Assembly: GCA_002938045.1 (NCBI GenBank)
Contig: PTLJ01000027.1
Span: forward strand, 1-11,441
Source: Alphaproteobacteria bacterium MarineAlpha3_Bin4
GTDB taxonomy: Bacteria > Pseudomonadota > Alphaproteobacteria > Rhodospirillales > Casp-alpha2
DNA length: 11,441 bases
Direction: 5' to 3'
The notes under the pieces are model-generated. The model ran no database searches, was not told the origin of the DNA, and was given only the letters and a program-made list of their open reading frames with translations. Each line of letters begins with the position of its first letter. Within the stretch, counting starts at the first letter, position 1. The translations under genes and the position numbers were made by a program. Below are positions 1-7,584 of this stretch, piece after piece.

Positions 1-1308
1 GAACCAGAATGGCTTCTTGAATGGCGTTTGAAGGCGTATGCTCACTGGCTGAATATGCCCGAGCCAACCTGGCAGAAGCCCAAGTTCCCGAAGCTTGATT
101 ACCAAGACGCCTATTACTATTCGGCGCCGAAGAGCGCCGACAAGCCGAAGAGCCTGGAAGAAATCGACCCCGAGTTGCTGGCCACTTACGAGAAGCTCGG
201 CATTCCGCTGAAAGAACAGGAAAAACTGGCCGGCGTCGCCGTTGACGCGGTCTTCGATTCAGTCTCTGTGGCCACCACCTTCAAGGCCAAACTGGAGGAG
301 GTCGGTGTTATTTTTTGCCCGATCTCGGAAGCCGTCGAGCGGTGCCCTGATCTCGTCCGCCAGTATCTCGGCAGCGTCGTTCCCTACACAGACAACAAAC
401 ACGCGACGCTCAACTCAGCGGTGTTCACGGACGGCTCTTTCGTCTACATCCCGAAGGGCGTCAAGTGCCCGATGGAGCTGTCGACTTATTTCCGCATCAA
501 TGCTGAAAACACCGGCCAGTTCGAGCGCACACTGATCATCGCCGATGAGGGCTCTTACGTGAGCTATCTCGAGGGCTGCACAGCGCCGATGCGCGACGAG
601 AACCAGCTCCATGCGGCGGTCGTCGAGCTGGTCACGCTCGATGATGCCGAGATCAAGTATTCGACGGTCCAAAACTGGTACCCCGGTGATAAGGAGGGGC
701 GCGGCGGCATTTACAACTTTGTCACCAAGCGTGGTGCCTGCCGCGGCCACAATTCGAAGATCTCCTGGACCCAGATCGAAACCGGTTCGGCGATCACATG
801 GAAATATCCGAGCTGCATCCTGCAGGGCGACAACTCAGTCGGCGAGTTCTATTCGGTGGCCATAACCAACAACTGCCAGCAGGCCGATACCGGGACCAAG
901 ATGATCCACCTCGGCAAGAACACTACGTCCAGGATAATCTCCAAGGGAATTTCCGCCGGCCGGGCCGACCAGACCTACCGCGGCCTGGTTCGCATGGCAC
1001 CAAAAGCGACGGGGTCGCGCAACTACACCCAGTGCGATTCGCTCCTGATCGGAGACAAGTGTGGTGCCCATACGGTTCCCTACATCGAAAGCAAGAACAA
1101 GAGTTCTATCGTCGAACATGAGGCGACGACGTCGAAAATCGGCGAGGACCAGCTGTTCTATCTGCGCCAGCGCGGGCTCGATGAGGAGACCGCTGTGGCG
1201 CTGGTCGTCAACGGCTTCTGCCGTGAGGTCCTTCAGCAGCTGCCAATGGAGTTCGCGGTCGAGGCGCAGAAGCTCGTCGGCATTAGCCTGGAAGGCAGCG
1301 TCGGCTGA
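1..1308 (+). CDS. sufB: SufB, Fe-S cluster scaffold subunit (5' partial)
   Basis: SufB is the cytosolic scaffold subunit of the SufBC2D complex, on which Fe-S clusters are assembled. The reading frame is open from the first base (EPEWLLEWRLKAYAHW, a typical SufB N-terminal stretch), so the true start lies upstream. A TTG at 28 is internal, not the start. 435 residues are visible; full-length SufB is usually about 470-495, so roughly 40-60 are missing. The sequence keeps the family's C-terminal core. The TQCDS cysteine (codon 1033-1035) corresponds to E. coli Cys405, and the EHE triad (1114-1122) corresponds to E. coli Glu432-His433-Glu434, residues implicated in cluster building. The protein ends with the canonical AQKLVGISLEGSVG. 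A serine follows YIE (1090-1092) where, from memory, the E. coli protein has a non-essential cysteine. It is the first visible gene of the suf operon; any IscR-type regulator would lie outside the window. Confidence 0.97.
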   Translation, partial: EPEWLLEWRLKAYAHWLNMPEPTWQKPKFPKLDYQDAYYYSAPKSADKPKSLEEIDPELLATYEKLGIPLKEQEKLAGVAVDAVFDSVSVATTFKAKLEEVGVIFCPISEAVERCPDLVRQYLGSVVPYTDNKHATLNSAVFTDGSFVYIPKGVKCPMELSTYFRINAENTGQFERTLIIADEGSYVSYLEGCTAPMRDENQLHAAVVELVTLDDAEIKYSTVQNWYPGDKEGRGGIYNFVTKRGACRGHNSKISWTQIETGSAITWKYPSCILQGDNSVGEFYSVAITNNCQQADTGTKMIHLGKNTTSRIISKGISAGRADQTYRGLVRMAPKATGSRNYTQCDSLLIGDKCGAHTVPYIESKNKSSIVEHEATTSKIGEDQLFYLRQRGLDEETAVALVVNGFCREVLQQLPMEFAVEAQKLVGISLEGSVG

Positions 1309-1352
1309 GAGAAATAATATTTATATAACGAAAACAAAGGCTTAATAATAAG
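1309..1352 (+). promoter_or_regulatory. AT-rich sufB-sufC intergenic segment
   Basis: This 44-base gap contains only 9 G or C bases (about 20%), in sharp contrast to the GC-rich genes on both sides. It carries TATA-like strings (TAATAT at 1315, TATATA at 1322) and a weak Shine-Dalgarno AAAGG at 1336-1340, 12 bases before the sufC ATG. I found no convincing -35 hexamer at 16-18 bases upstream, so an internal promoter is only possible. Other roles that fit are an unstructured leader that raises sufC translation, or an RNase E cleavage site. Confidence 0.35.
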
Positions 1353-2102
<750 letters not shown>

Positions 2103-2121
2103 GCGGGGATAGACGACAGCA

Positions 2122-3474
2122 ATGCCCAAACAACCGACTGCCGTCGATTCATTTCCGCAGCAATTCGCCGAGGTCAAATTCGACCTGCCCGGCAGCGGGC
2201 TCGCCTGGCTCGACGACCGTCGCGAAGCCGGGATTGAGACCTTCAACGCCCTCGGCCTGCCGACGCCCAGGCTAGAAGCATGGAAATATACCCGCCTGCA
2301 ATCGCTTGAGGACACCCAGTTCCGCTCGGCCCGGGCCGACGATGCTAATGCCGTGGTCGATCTCATTCCGGCCGTGCTGCCTGCCGATCCGGAGCGGCCG
2401 CGACTTGTCTTCGTCAACGGCTTCCTGCGGCGCGATCTGTCTATGACCGGCGGCCTTCCCGACGGTGCCACCGTCGAATGCCTGACTGAGACGCTGGAGC
2501 GCGACACCGGGTGGGTCGAGACGCACATGGGCGGCGCCATCGAAAACGACGAACACGCGCTGTTGGCGCTTAACACGGCAATGATGAGTTCCGGCGTAGT
2601 CATCCATATCAGACCTGACGTCATTGTCTCTAAACCGATCGAAATCCTCTTCATGACTGGGTTGACCGATGTGCCGGTCGCCTACCATCCTCGCAACCTG
2701 ATCGTCATGGACGAAGGTAGTCAGGCGACGCTGGTCAAGCATTACGTTGGCGCCGGCGTTGGCGCCTATCTGACTAATACGGTGACGGAGATCAGCGTCG
2801 GGCCTGGCGCCGTCTTGCATCACTACCGGGTGCAGGAGGAGGACCTTGGCGCCACGCATCTGAAAAGCGAGCACGTCCGCATTGGTCGCGACGGTACCTA
2901 CGACAGCTTCGCGCTTGCGATCGGTGGACGGTTATCGCGGACTGAGACTTTTGCCCGCCTCGAGGGCGAAGGCAGCCATTGCCAGTTGAACGGCGCCTAC
3001 ATGATGCGCGGGCGCGAGCATTGCGATAACACCACGGTGATCGAACACATGGTTCCCAATACCACTTGCCGAGAAGTTTTCAAGGGCGTGCTCAACGACG
3101 AGGCGCGGGCCGTCTTTCAGGGCCGCATCGTCGTTCATAAAGACGCCCAGCACACCGACGGCTACCAGCTGTCAAAGGCACTACTGCTTTCAGACCGGGC
3201 CGAGATGGATGCCAAGCCGGAGCTCGAGATTTACGCCGACGACGTCAAGTGCTCGCACGGCGCCACCACCGGACAGATCGATGAGGCGTCGTTATTCTAT
3301 TTACGCTCGCGCGGGATCCCCCAAGCGCTCGCTCGCAATCTGCTGATCCAGTCGTTCCTGGGTGAGGCGCTCGACGAGATTTCATCGACCGAGGTGCGCA
3401 AGGCGATGATGGACAAGATCGTCCACTGGCTGCCGGCGCACTGCTTCCTGGCCGACGAATGGAGAGACGGATGA
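2122..3474 (+). CDS. sufD: SufD, Fe-S cluster assembly subunit
   Basis: SufD is the SufB paralogue that pairs with it in SufBC2D and is needed for iron acquisition and cluster formation. The product has 450 residues, within the family range. The N-terminal helical domain contains the conserved LPTPRLEAWKYT stretch (about residues 46-57), followed by the beta-helix core. The C-terminal region carries VKCSHGATTG with Cys377 and His379, which match E. coli SufD Cys358 and His360, the latter being the residue implicated in cluster assembly with SufB. It ends with the FYLRSRGI and SFLGEALDEI motifs shared with SufB. The ribosome site is weak (GGGG at 2105-2108), suggesting translational coupling to sufC. 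The stop overlaps the sufS start as ATGA at 3471-3474. Confidence 0.96.
   Translation: MPKQPTAVDSFPQQFAEVKFDLPGSGLAWLDDRREAGIETFNALGLPTPRLEAWKYTRLQSLEDTQFRSARADDANAVVDLIPAVLPADPERPRLVFVNGFLRRDLSMTGGLPDGATVECLTETLERDTGWVETHMGGAIENDEHALLALNTAMMSSGVVIHIRPDVIVSKPIEILFMTGLTDVPVAYHPRNLIVMDEGSQATLVKHYVGAGVGAYLTNTVTEISVGPGAVLHHYRVQEEDLGATHLKSEHVRIGRDGTYDSFALAIGGRLSRTETFARLEGEGSHCQLNGAYMMRGREHCDNTTVIEHMVPNTTCREVFKGVLNDEARAVFQGRIVVHKDAQHTDGYQLSKALLLSDRAEMDAKPELEIYADDVKCSHGATTGQIDEASLFYLRSRGIPQALARNLLIQSFLGEALDEISSTEVRKAMMDKIVHWLPAHCFLADEWRDG
3461..3466 (+). promoter_or_regulatory. Ribosome binding site deciding the sufS start
   Basis: GGAGAG lies inside the 3' end of sufD and places its GGAG core six bases before the ATG at 3471. 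This supports 3471 over the in-frame ATG at 3459, which would itself lie upstream of this site and has no clear Shine-Dalgarno of its own. Confidence 0.6.
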
Positions 3475-4742
3475 ACAAGGACACCAACGTCGTCGAGATC
3501 CGGCATGGCGTCAACTCGACCACTACCTTCGACGTCGAGCGCATTCGCGCCGACTTCCCGATCCTCGACCAAAGCGTCTACGGTAAACCGCTGGTCTATT
3601 TTGACAACGGCGCCAGCGCCCAAAAGCCTAGGCAGGTCATCGACGCCATGAACGATATAATGGAGACCAACTACTCCAACGTCCATCGAGGCGTACACGC
3701 CCTCTCACAGCGCTCGACGGAGGCCTACGAGGCGGTGCGTGGGAAGGTGGCGAGATTTTTCAACGCCGCCAGCGAAAACGAGATCGTGTTCTGCCGGGGC
3801 GGCACTGAGGCCATCAACGTCGTCGCCTACGCTTACGGTCGCAAGTTCCTGAGCGCTGGCGACGAGATCGTGATCTCACATATGGAGCACCACTCCAACA
3901 TCGTTCCTTGGCAAATGCTGCGCGACGAAATCGGCATCGTTCTTCGCGTCGCGCCAATAGATGACGACGGCAATTTTCTGCTTGACGATTACGAAAAGCT
4001 GCTCAGCGACAAAACCAAGCTGGTGGCAATGACGCACGTCTCCAACGCGCTCGGCACCATTGTTCCAATCGCCGAGGTTATCCGCCTAGCACATGACCAC
4101 GGCGCGCGTGCCCTCGTCGATGGTTGCCAAGCGGTTCAGCACGGGGCCGTCGACATGCAGGCGCTGGATGTGGATTTCTACGTCTTTTCCAGCCACAAGC
4201 TCTACGGTCCGACTGGGATCGGCGTCCTTTACGGCAAGGAGGAGCTACTCAATTCGATGCCACCGTTCATGGGCGGCGGTGACATGATCACATCCGTCAG
4301 CTTCGAGAAGACCGAGTTCCAGCAGGCGCCGCTCCGCTTCGAGGCCGGGACGCCGTCCATCGTCGAGGCGATCGGCATGGGCGCGGCGCTCGATTACCTG
4401 GACGCCATCGGCGTCGACAATATTTCCGCCCACGAGGAAGGCATCCTGCATTACGCGACGGAGCGGCTGTCCCAAGTCGAGGGCCTCAAGATCATTGGCC
4501 AGGCGTCTGACAAAGCAGCAATTATTTCGTTCATTATGGACGGCGTCCATGCCCACGATATTGGCACCATCATCGACCGCGCTGGTGTCGCGGTGCGCGT
4601 CGGACACCATTGCGCTCAACCGGTGATGGAGCGTTTTGGCATCGCCGCGACGGCACGCGCATCGTTCGGGCTTTACAACACGCCGACGGAGGTCGATACG
4701 CTGGTTGAAGCGCTCGGCGCGGTGAGGGAGTTTTTCGGCTGA
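3471..4742 (+). CDS. sufS: SufS, group II cysteine desulfurase
   Basis: SufS is a PLP-dependent class V aminotransferase-fold enzyme. It converts cysteine to alanine and holds the sulfur as a persulfide for transfer to an acceptor. From the chosen start the product has 423 residues, a normal length. The PLP lysine is Lys243 in SSHKLYGP. The nucleophilic cysteine is Cys381 in RVGHHCAQP, the group II (SufS/CsdA) signature. MEHHSN, with the histidine expected to stack on PLP, is also present. His362 in HAHD aligns with the residue that is histidine in SufU-dependent SufS (B. subtilis His342) and tyrosine in the SufE-dependent E. coli enzyme, by my recall. This agrees with the SufU-type gene that overlaps the stop codon. 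The start overlaps the sufD stop (ATGA), implying coupled translation. Confidence 0.96.
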   Translation: MNKDTNVVEIRHGVNSTTTFDVERIRADFPILDQSVYGKPLVYFDNGASAQKPRQVIDAMNDIMETNYSNVHRGVHALSQRSTEAYEAVRGKVARFFNAASENEIVFCRGGTEAINVVAYAYGRKFLSAGDEIVISHMEHHSNIVPWQMLRDEIGIVLRVAPIDDDGNFLLDDYEKLLSDKTKLVAMTHVSNALGTIVPIAEVIRLAHDHGARALVDGCQAVQHGAVDMQALDVDFYVFSSHKLYGPTGIGVLYGKEELLNSMPPFMGGGDMITSVSFEKTEFQQAPLRFEAGTPSIVEAIGMGAALDYLDAIGVDNISAHEEGILHYATERLSQVEGLKIIGQASDKAAIISFIMDGVHAHDIGTIIDRAGVAVRVGHHCAQPVMERFGIAATARASFGLYNTPTEVDTLVEALGAVREFFG

Positions 4743-5212
4743 TGTTCGACGACCTAAGAGAACTCTATCAGGAAGTGATCCTAGATCACGGCCGTAATCC
4801 TCGGAACTTTCGCCATGCAAATAACGCCACTTGCTCGGCTCACGGCAACAACCCTCTATGCGGCGACATGCTGGTCGTCTACCTGTGTCTCGACGACGAC
4901 GGCGTCATCGAGGACGCCGCCTTCCAGGGCCAGGGCTGTGCCATATCGGTTGCCTCGGCGTCGATGATGACCGAAATCCTCAAAGGCAAGACCAAGGCTG
5001 AGGCCGAGCGGTTGTTCAGTGCGTTCCACAAGATGTGCACCTCCGGCGACTTCGACATCGCGGCCGCGGCCGAGTGCGACGCCGATGCCGTCGAACGGTT
5101 GCAGATGCTGTCCGGCGTCAGGGAGTTTCCGGTGCGTGTCAAATGCGCTACCCTGGCCTGGCACACCATGGACGCGGCCGTCAAAGGCCAGCAAGACGTG
5201 AGCACAGAATAG
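4742..5212 (+). CDS. sufU: SufU-type zinc-dependent sulfur acceptor / IscU-like protein
   Basis: This 156-residue protein belongs to the NifU_N/IscU fold, SUF-associated branch. In Gram-positive bacteria SufU binds zinc and takes persulfide sulfur from SufS. Older annotation calls the family a scaffold. The conserved ligands are all present: Cys40 and Asp42 in NPLCGD, Cys66 in GQGCAIS, and Cys135 in VRVKCATLAWH. About 69 residues separate the second and third cysteines, longer than in true IscU. This is the insertion typical of SufU, and the IscU LPPVK motif near the third cysteine is absent. The start overlaps the sufS stop as TGATG, so both are probably made in step. No SufE gene is in the window, which supports SufU as the sulfur acceptor. 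A scaffold role cannot be excluded. Confidence 0.92.
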   Translation: MFDDLRELYQEVILDHGRNPRNFRHANNATCSAHGNNPLCGDMLVVYLCLDDDGVIEDAAFQGQGCAISVASASMMTEILKGKTKAEAERLFSAFHKMCTSGDFDIAAAAECDADAVERLQMLSGVREFPVRVKCATLAWHTMDAAVKGQQDVSTE

Positions 5213-5217
5213 GAGTT

Positions 5218-5222
5218 GGAGG
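5218..5222 (+). promoter_or_regulatory. Strong ribosome binding site of sufT
   Basis: GGAGG is seven bases ahead of the ATG at 5230, the clearest Shine-Dalgarno in the operon. It fixes the sufT start at 5230. The same frame stays open upstream to 5035, but that stretch lies within sufU and reads as arginine-rich shadow sequence. Confidence 0.7.
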
Positions 5223-5229
5223 AAAGGCA

Positions 5230-5628
5230 ATGCATTCTTATGATTCCCCATCCGGAACGCCAGCGCCGGAGGTCGGCGCAGAGTTTTCCGCCAACGCGGG
5301 TGAACCCTTGGAGAATGGTGTTCCGGTCGCCGGCGAGGCGGCTGTGATCGAAGCGATGCGGGATGTTTATGATCCGGAGATCCCAGTCAATATTTACGAT
5401 CTCGGGCTGATCTACAACTTCACCATCGGCGACGTCGGAAACGTCAACGCCGAGATGTCCCTGACCGCGCCGGGGTGCCCGGTTGCCGGCGATTTACCAG
5501 GCTGGGTGGCGGACGCCGTTGCCAAGGTCGAGGGCATCGGCGAGGTCGAGGTCAAGTTGGTTTGGGACCCGCCGTGGACGCCCGAATTGATGTCCGAGGA
5601 CGCTAAGCTTGCCCTCGGCGTCGGGTAA
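5230..5628 (+). CDS. sufT: SufT, MIP18/DUF59-family Fe-S maturation protein
   Basis: SufT proteins are small MIP18-domain (DUF59) factors that aid Fe-S cluster maturation or delivery, especially under high Fe-S demand. The product has 132 residues. Residues 1-36 are a low-complexity extension rich in Pro, Gly, Ala and Glu. The MIP18 domain follows, with the signature DPEIPVNIYDLGLIY at 48-62 and the conserved cysteine at 83 in LTAPGCP, then a KLVWDPPWTPELMSEDA ending typical of the SUF-linked branch. It starts 17 bases after sufU and is followed by a 42-base gap before the A-type carrier gene. The family link is firm; the exact client proteins are not deducible here. Confidence 0.93.
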   Translation: MHSYDSPSGTPAPEVGAEFSANAGEPLENGVPVAGEAAVIEAMRDVYDPEIPVNIYDLGLIYNFTIGDVGNVNAEMSLTAPGCPVAGDLPGWVADAVAKVEGIGEVEVKLVWDPPWTPELMSEDAKLALGVG

Positions 5629-5670
5629 GACTATCTATCGTCAAAAGATGGGCATGAGGTCACCAAGACG

Positions 5671-6015
5671 ATGAACGCCACGCTGCCGCCGATCCTGACC
5701 ATCACCGACATCGCCGCCAAGCGGGTGAAGGCGTTGGTCGAGAAAAGCGACACGCCAGTCGTCGGACTCCGCGTCGGGGTCGCGACCAAGGGCTGTTCAG
5801 GCCTGTCTTACGTTTTTGAATACGCGGCCGAGAAGAAGGGGCTTGAAGAAGAGGTCAATACCAAGGGTGTGCGCATCTTTGTCGATCCGGCCGCGATCAT
5901 GTTCATCATTGGCAGCGAGATGGACTACGTCGAGGACAAACTGCAAAACGGTTTTGTCTTCTCCAATCCCAACGAATCCAGCCGCTGCGGGTGCGGGGAG
6001 AGTTTTTCCGTTTGA
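5671..6015 (+). CDS. sufA: A-type Fe-S carrier protein (SufA/IscA family)
   Basis: A-type carriers accept Fe-S clusters from the scaffold and pass them to apo-enzymes, and may also bind iron. The product has 114 residues, a normal length. It contains the three invariant cysteines: Cys42 in KGCSG, and Cys106 and Cys108 in the C-terminal CGCGESF. The start is supported by GAGGT at 5656-5660, ten bases upstream. The position in the suf operon favours the name SufA, but sequence alone does not separate SufA, IscA and ErpA, so the symbol is assigned on context. Confidence 0.92.
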   Translation: MNATLPPILTITDIAAKRVKALVEKSDTPVVGLRVGVATKGCSGLSYVFEYAAEKKGLEEEVNTKGVRIFVDPAAIMFIIGSEMDYVEDKLQNGFVFSNPNESSRCGCGESFSV

Positions 6016-6045
6016 TTTTCGGATGCTTCAGTCCGTACTGCCGCC

Positions 6046-6390
6046 ATGTCGCACACCTTCCGCATGACCTTCATTGAGCCCGACGGCACGCCCAGGGAAG
6101 TCGCGGCGCCGGAGGGGTTGAGCGTACTTGAGATCGCGCGGCGCAGCGGCATCGACCAGCTGGAAGGCGCCTGCGAAGGGTCAATGGCGTGCTCGACCTG
6201 CCACGTAATCGTTGACCCGGCATGGCTCGACAGGCTGGAGCCGGTCTCCGAGGAGGAAGAGGACATGCTAGACCTCGCTGTCGGCTTGACCCAAACGTCC
6301 CGACTCGGGTGCCAGATCATTATGACCGAGGGCATCGACGGGCTCGTCGTCAACCTGCCGGCCGAGCACCGCAACATGTTTAACGATTGA
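6046..6390 (+). CDS. fdx: 2Fe-2S ferredoxin, adrenodoxin/Isc type
   Basis: This small soluble electron carrier of 114 residues is of the vertebrate/mitochondrial adrenodoxin and bacterial Isc-Fdx type. Four cluster ligands are visible in the C-x5-C-x2-C...C pattern: Cys43, Cys49 and Cys52 in EGACEGSMACSTCHV, and Cys89 in SRLGC. The acidic EEEEDMLD region (69-76) is the expected partner-binding helix, and the C-terminus (VNLPAEHRNMF) is typical. Isc-type ferredoxins supply electrons for cluster assembly. Such a gene usually sits in isc operons (with hscA/hscB), so its place at the end of a suf operon is notable. No clear Shine-Dalgarno precedes the ATG, and the gap from sufA is 30 bases. Confidence 0.95.
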   Translation: MSHTFRMTFIEPDGTPREVAAPEGLSVLEIARRSGIDQLEGACEGSMACSTCHVIVDPAWLDRLEPVSEEEEDMLDLAVGLTQTSRLGCQIIMTEGIDGLVVNLPAEHRNMFND

Positions 6391-6417
6391 TCGTCATTAC
6401 CGAGGCGGCACGCAGGC

Positions 6418-6445
6418 TTGTACATGCGTTACCTTTGCGTATATT
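6418..6445 (+). promoter_or_regulatory. Possible promoter for mnmA
   Basis: TTGTAC (6418-6423) and TATATT (6440-6445) are separated by 16 bases and resemble sigma-70 -35 and -10 elements. Transcription would begin about seven bases later, at or next to the mnmA ATG at 6453, giving a leaderless or nearly leaderless message. This agrees with the lack of a good ribosome site ahead of that ATG. It is based on visual matching only. Confidence 0.35.
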
Positions 6446-6452
6446 TCTGAGC

Positions 6453-7574
6453 ATGAAAGAATTTCTCGCTGATAAGCCACGAACAGGGGCACGGGTGGTC
6501 GTCGCCATGTCGGGCGGCGTCGATTCGTCGACCGTCGCCGCGCTGATGTCCGAGCAGGGATACGACGTTGTCGGGGTTACCCTGCAACTCTACGACCACG
6601 GCCAGGCGACGGTGGGCAAGGGGGCGTGTTGCGCGGGCCAGGATATCTACGATGCGCGCCGGGTCGCCGATGCCATCGGCATTCCCCACTACGTCCTCGA
6701 CTACAAGCGGAGGTTCCGCGACAGCGTCATCGAGGATTTTGCCGATTCGTACTTGTTAGGTGAAACGCCAATTCCTTGCGTACGCTGCAACCAGACGGTC
6801 AAGTTCATCGATCTGCTCGCCACCGCCCGTGACCTCGGCGGCGAGGCGCTGGTCACCGGACACTACGTGCGACGCATGGACGGGCCGGATGGGCCCGAGA
6901 TGCACCGCGCCGTCGATGCGGCCAAGGACCAAAGCTATTTTTTATTCGCCACCACGCGCGAGCAGCTCAGCTTCCTGTGCTTCCCCTTGGGCGGCATGGG
7001 AAAAGCCGAAACCCGTTGCCACGCGAGCCGGCTTGATCTGCCCGTAGCAATGAAGCCGGAAAGCCAGGATATCTGTTTCGTTCCTGAAGGCTCCTACCCA
7101 CGGGTCGTCGAAAAGCTCCGTCCCGGCGCTTGCGATGCGGGTGATATTGTTGATCTCGACGGCCGTGTGCTTGGTAGCCACAAGGGCATCATCCATTTCA
7201 CCATCGGACAGCGCCGCGGCCTTGGTCTTGCCGCGCCGGAGCCGCTTTACGTCGTCCGCATCGAGCCGACGAGCCGTCGCGTCGTGGTCGGGCCGCGGGC
7301 GGCACTTCTGCGAGGGCACATCGAACTCACCGACGTCAATTGGCTCGGCGCTAGCGACCTGCCGGAGCAGGGGATAGCGGTGCGGGTCAAAATCCGCTCG
7401 ACGACAGAACCGGCGGCTGCCACGCTCCGTCAGCTGCCGGACAACGGCGCCAAAGTTGTATTCGCGACACCGGAAGCCGGCGTCGCGCCGGGCCAGGCCT
7501 GTGTCTTCTACGACGGCGAACGAGTGCTCGGCGGTGGCTGGATCCAACGCCAGGACGCACGACTGGCGGCATGA
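6453..7574 (+). CDS. mnmA: MnmA, tRNA-specific 2-thiouridylase
   Basis: MnmA activates U34 of tRNA-Glu, -Gln and -Lys with ATP and replaces the 2-oxygen with sulfur to form s2U34. From the ATG at 6453 the product has 373 residues, within the usual range. It shows the PP-loop SGGVDSS at 20-26. Cys112 in VRCNQTVKF and Cys208 in ESQDICFVP match the catalytic pair (E. coli Cys102 and Cys199). HYVRR and KDQSYFL, typical of the tRNA-binding central part, follow Cys112, and the C-terminal beta-barrel is complete. The frame is open back to a TTG at 6387 inside the fdx stop region, but those extra 22 residues do not look like MnmA. Sulfur could come from SufS, directly or via SufU; no TusA gene is visible. 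The stop is 10 bases from the convergent transporter gene. Confidence 0.97.
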   Translation: MKEFLADKPRTGARVVVAMSGGVDSSTVAALMSEQGYDVVGVTLQLYDHGQATVGKGACCAGQDIYDARRVADAIGIPHYVLDYKRRFRDSVIEDFADSYLLGETPIPCVRCNQTVKFIDLLATARDLGGEALVTGHYVRRMDGPDGPEMHRAVDAAKDQSYFLFATTREQLSFLCFPLGGMGKAETRCHASRLDLPVAMKPESQDICFVPEGSYPRVVEKLRPGACDAGDIVDLDGRVLGSHKGIIHFTIGQRRGLGLAAPEPLYVVRIEPTSRRVVVGPRAALLRGHIELTDVNWLGASDLPEQGIAVRVKIRSTTEPAAATLRQLPDNGAKVVFATPEAGVAPGQACVFYDGERVLGGGWIQRQDARLAA

Positions 7575-7584
7575 GCGCTTTTGG

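Noticed and set aside
6387..6452. Longer mnmA starting from TTG at 6387, overlapping the fdx stop
   Set aside because: The 22 extra residues do not resemble an MnmA N-terminus, while the ATG at 6453 gives the normal distance to the PP-loop.
6942..7547. Minus-strand open frame of 201 residues antisense to mnmA
   Set aside because: mnmA is complete with both catalytic cysteines on the other strand. The antisense product has no family features.
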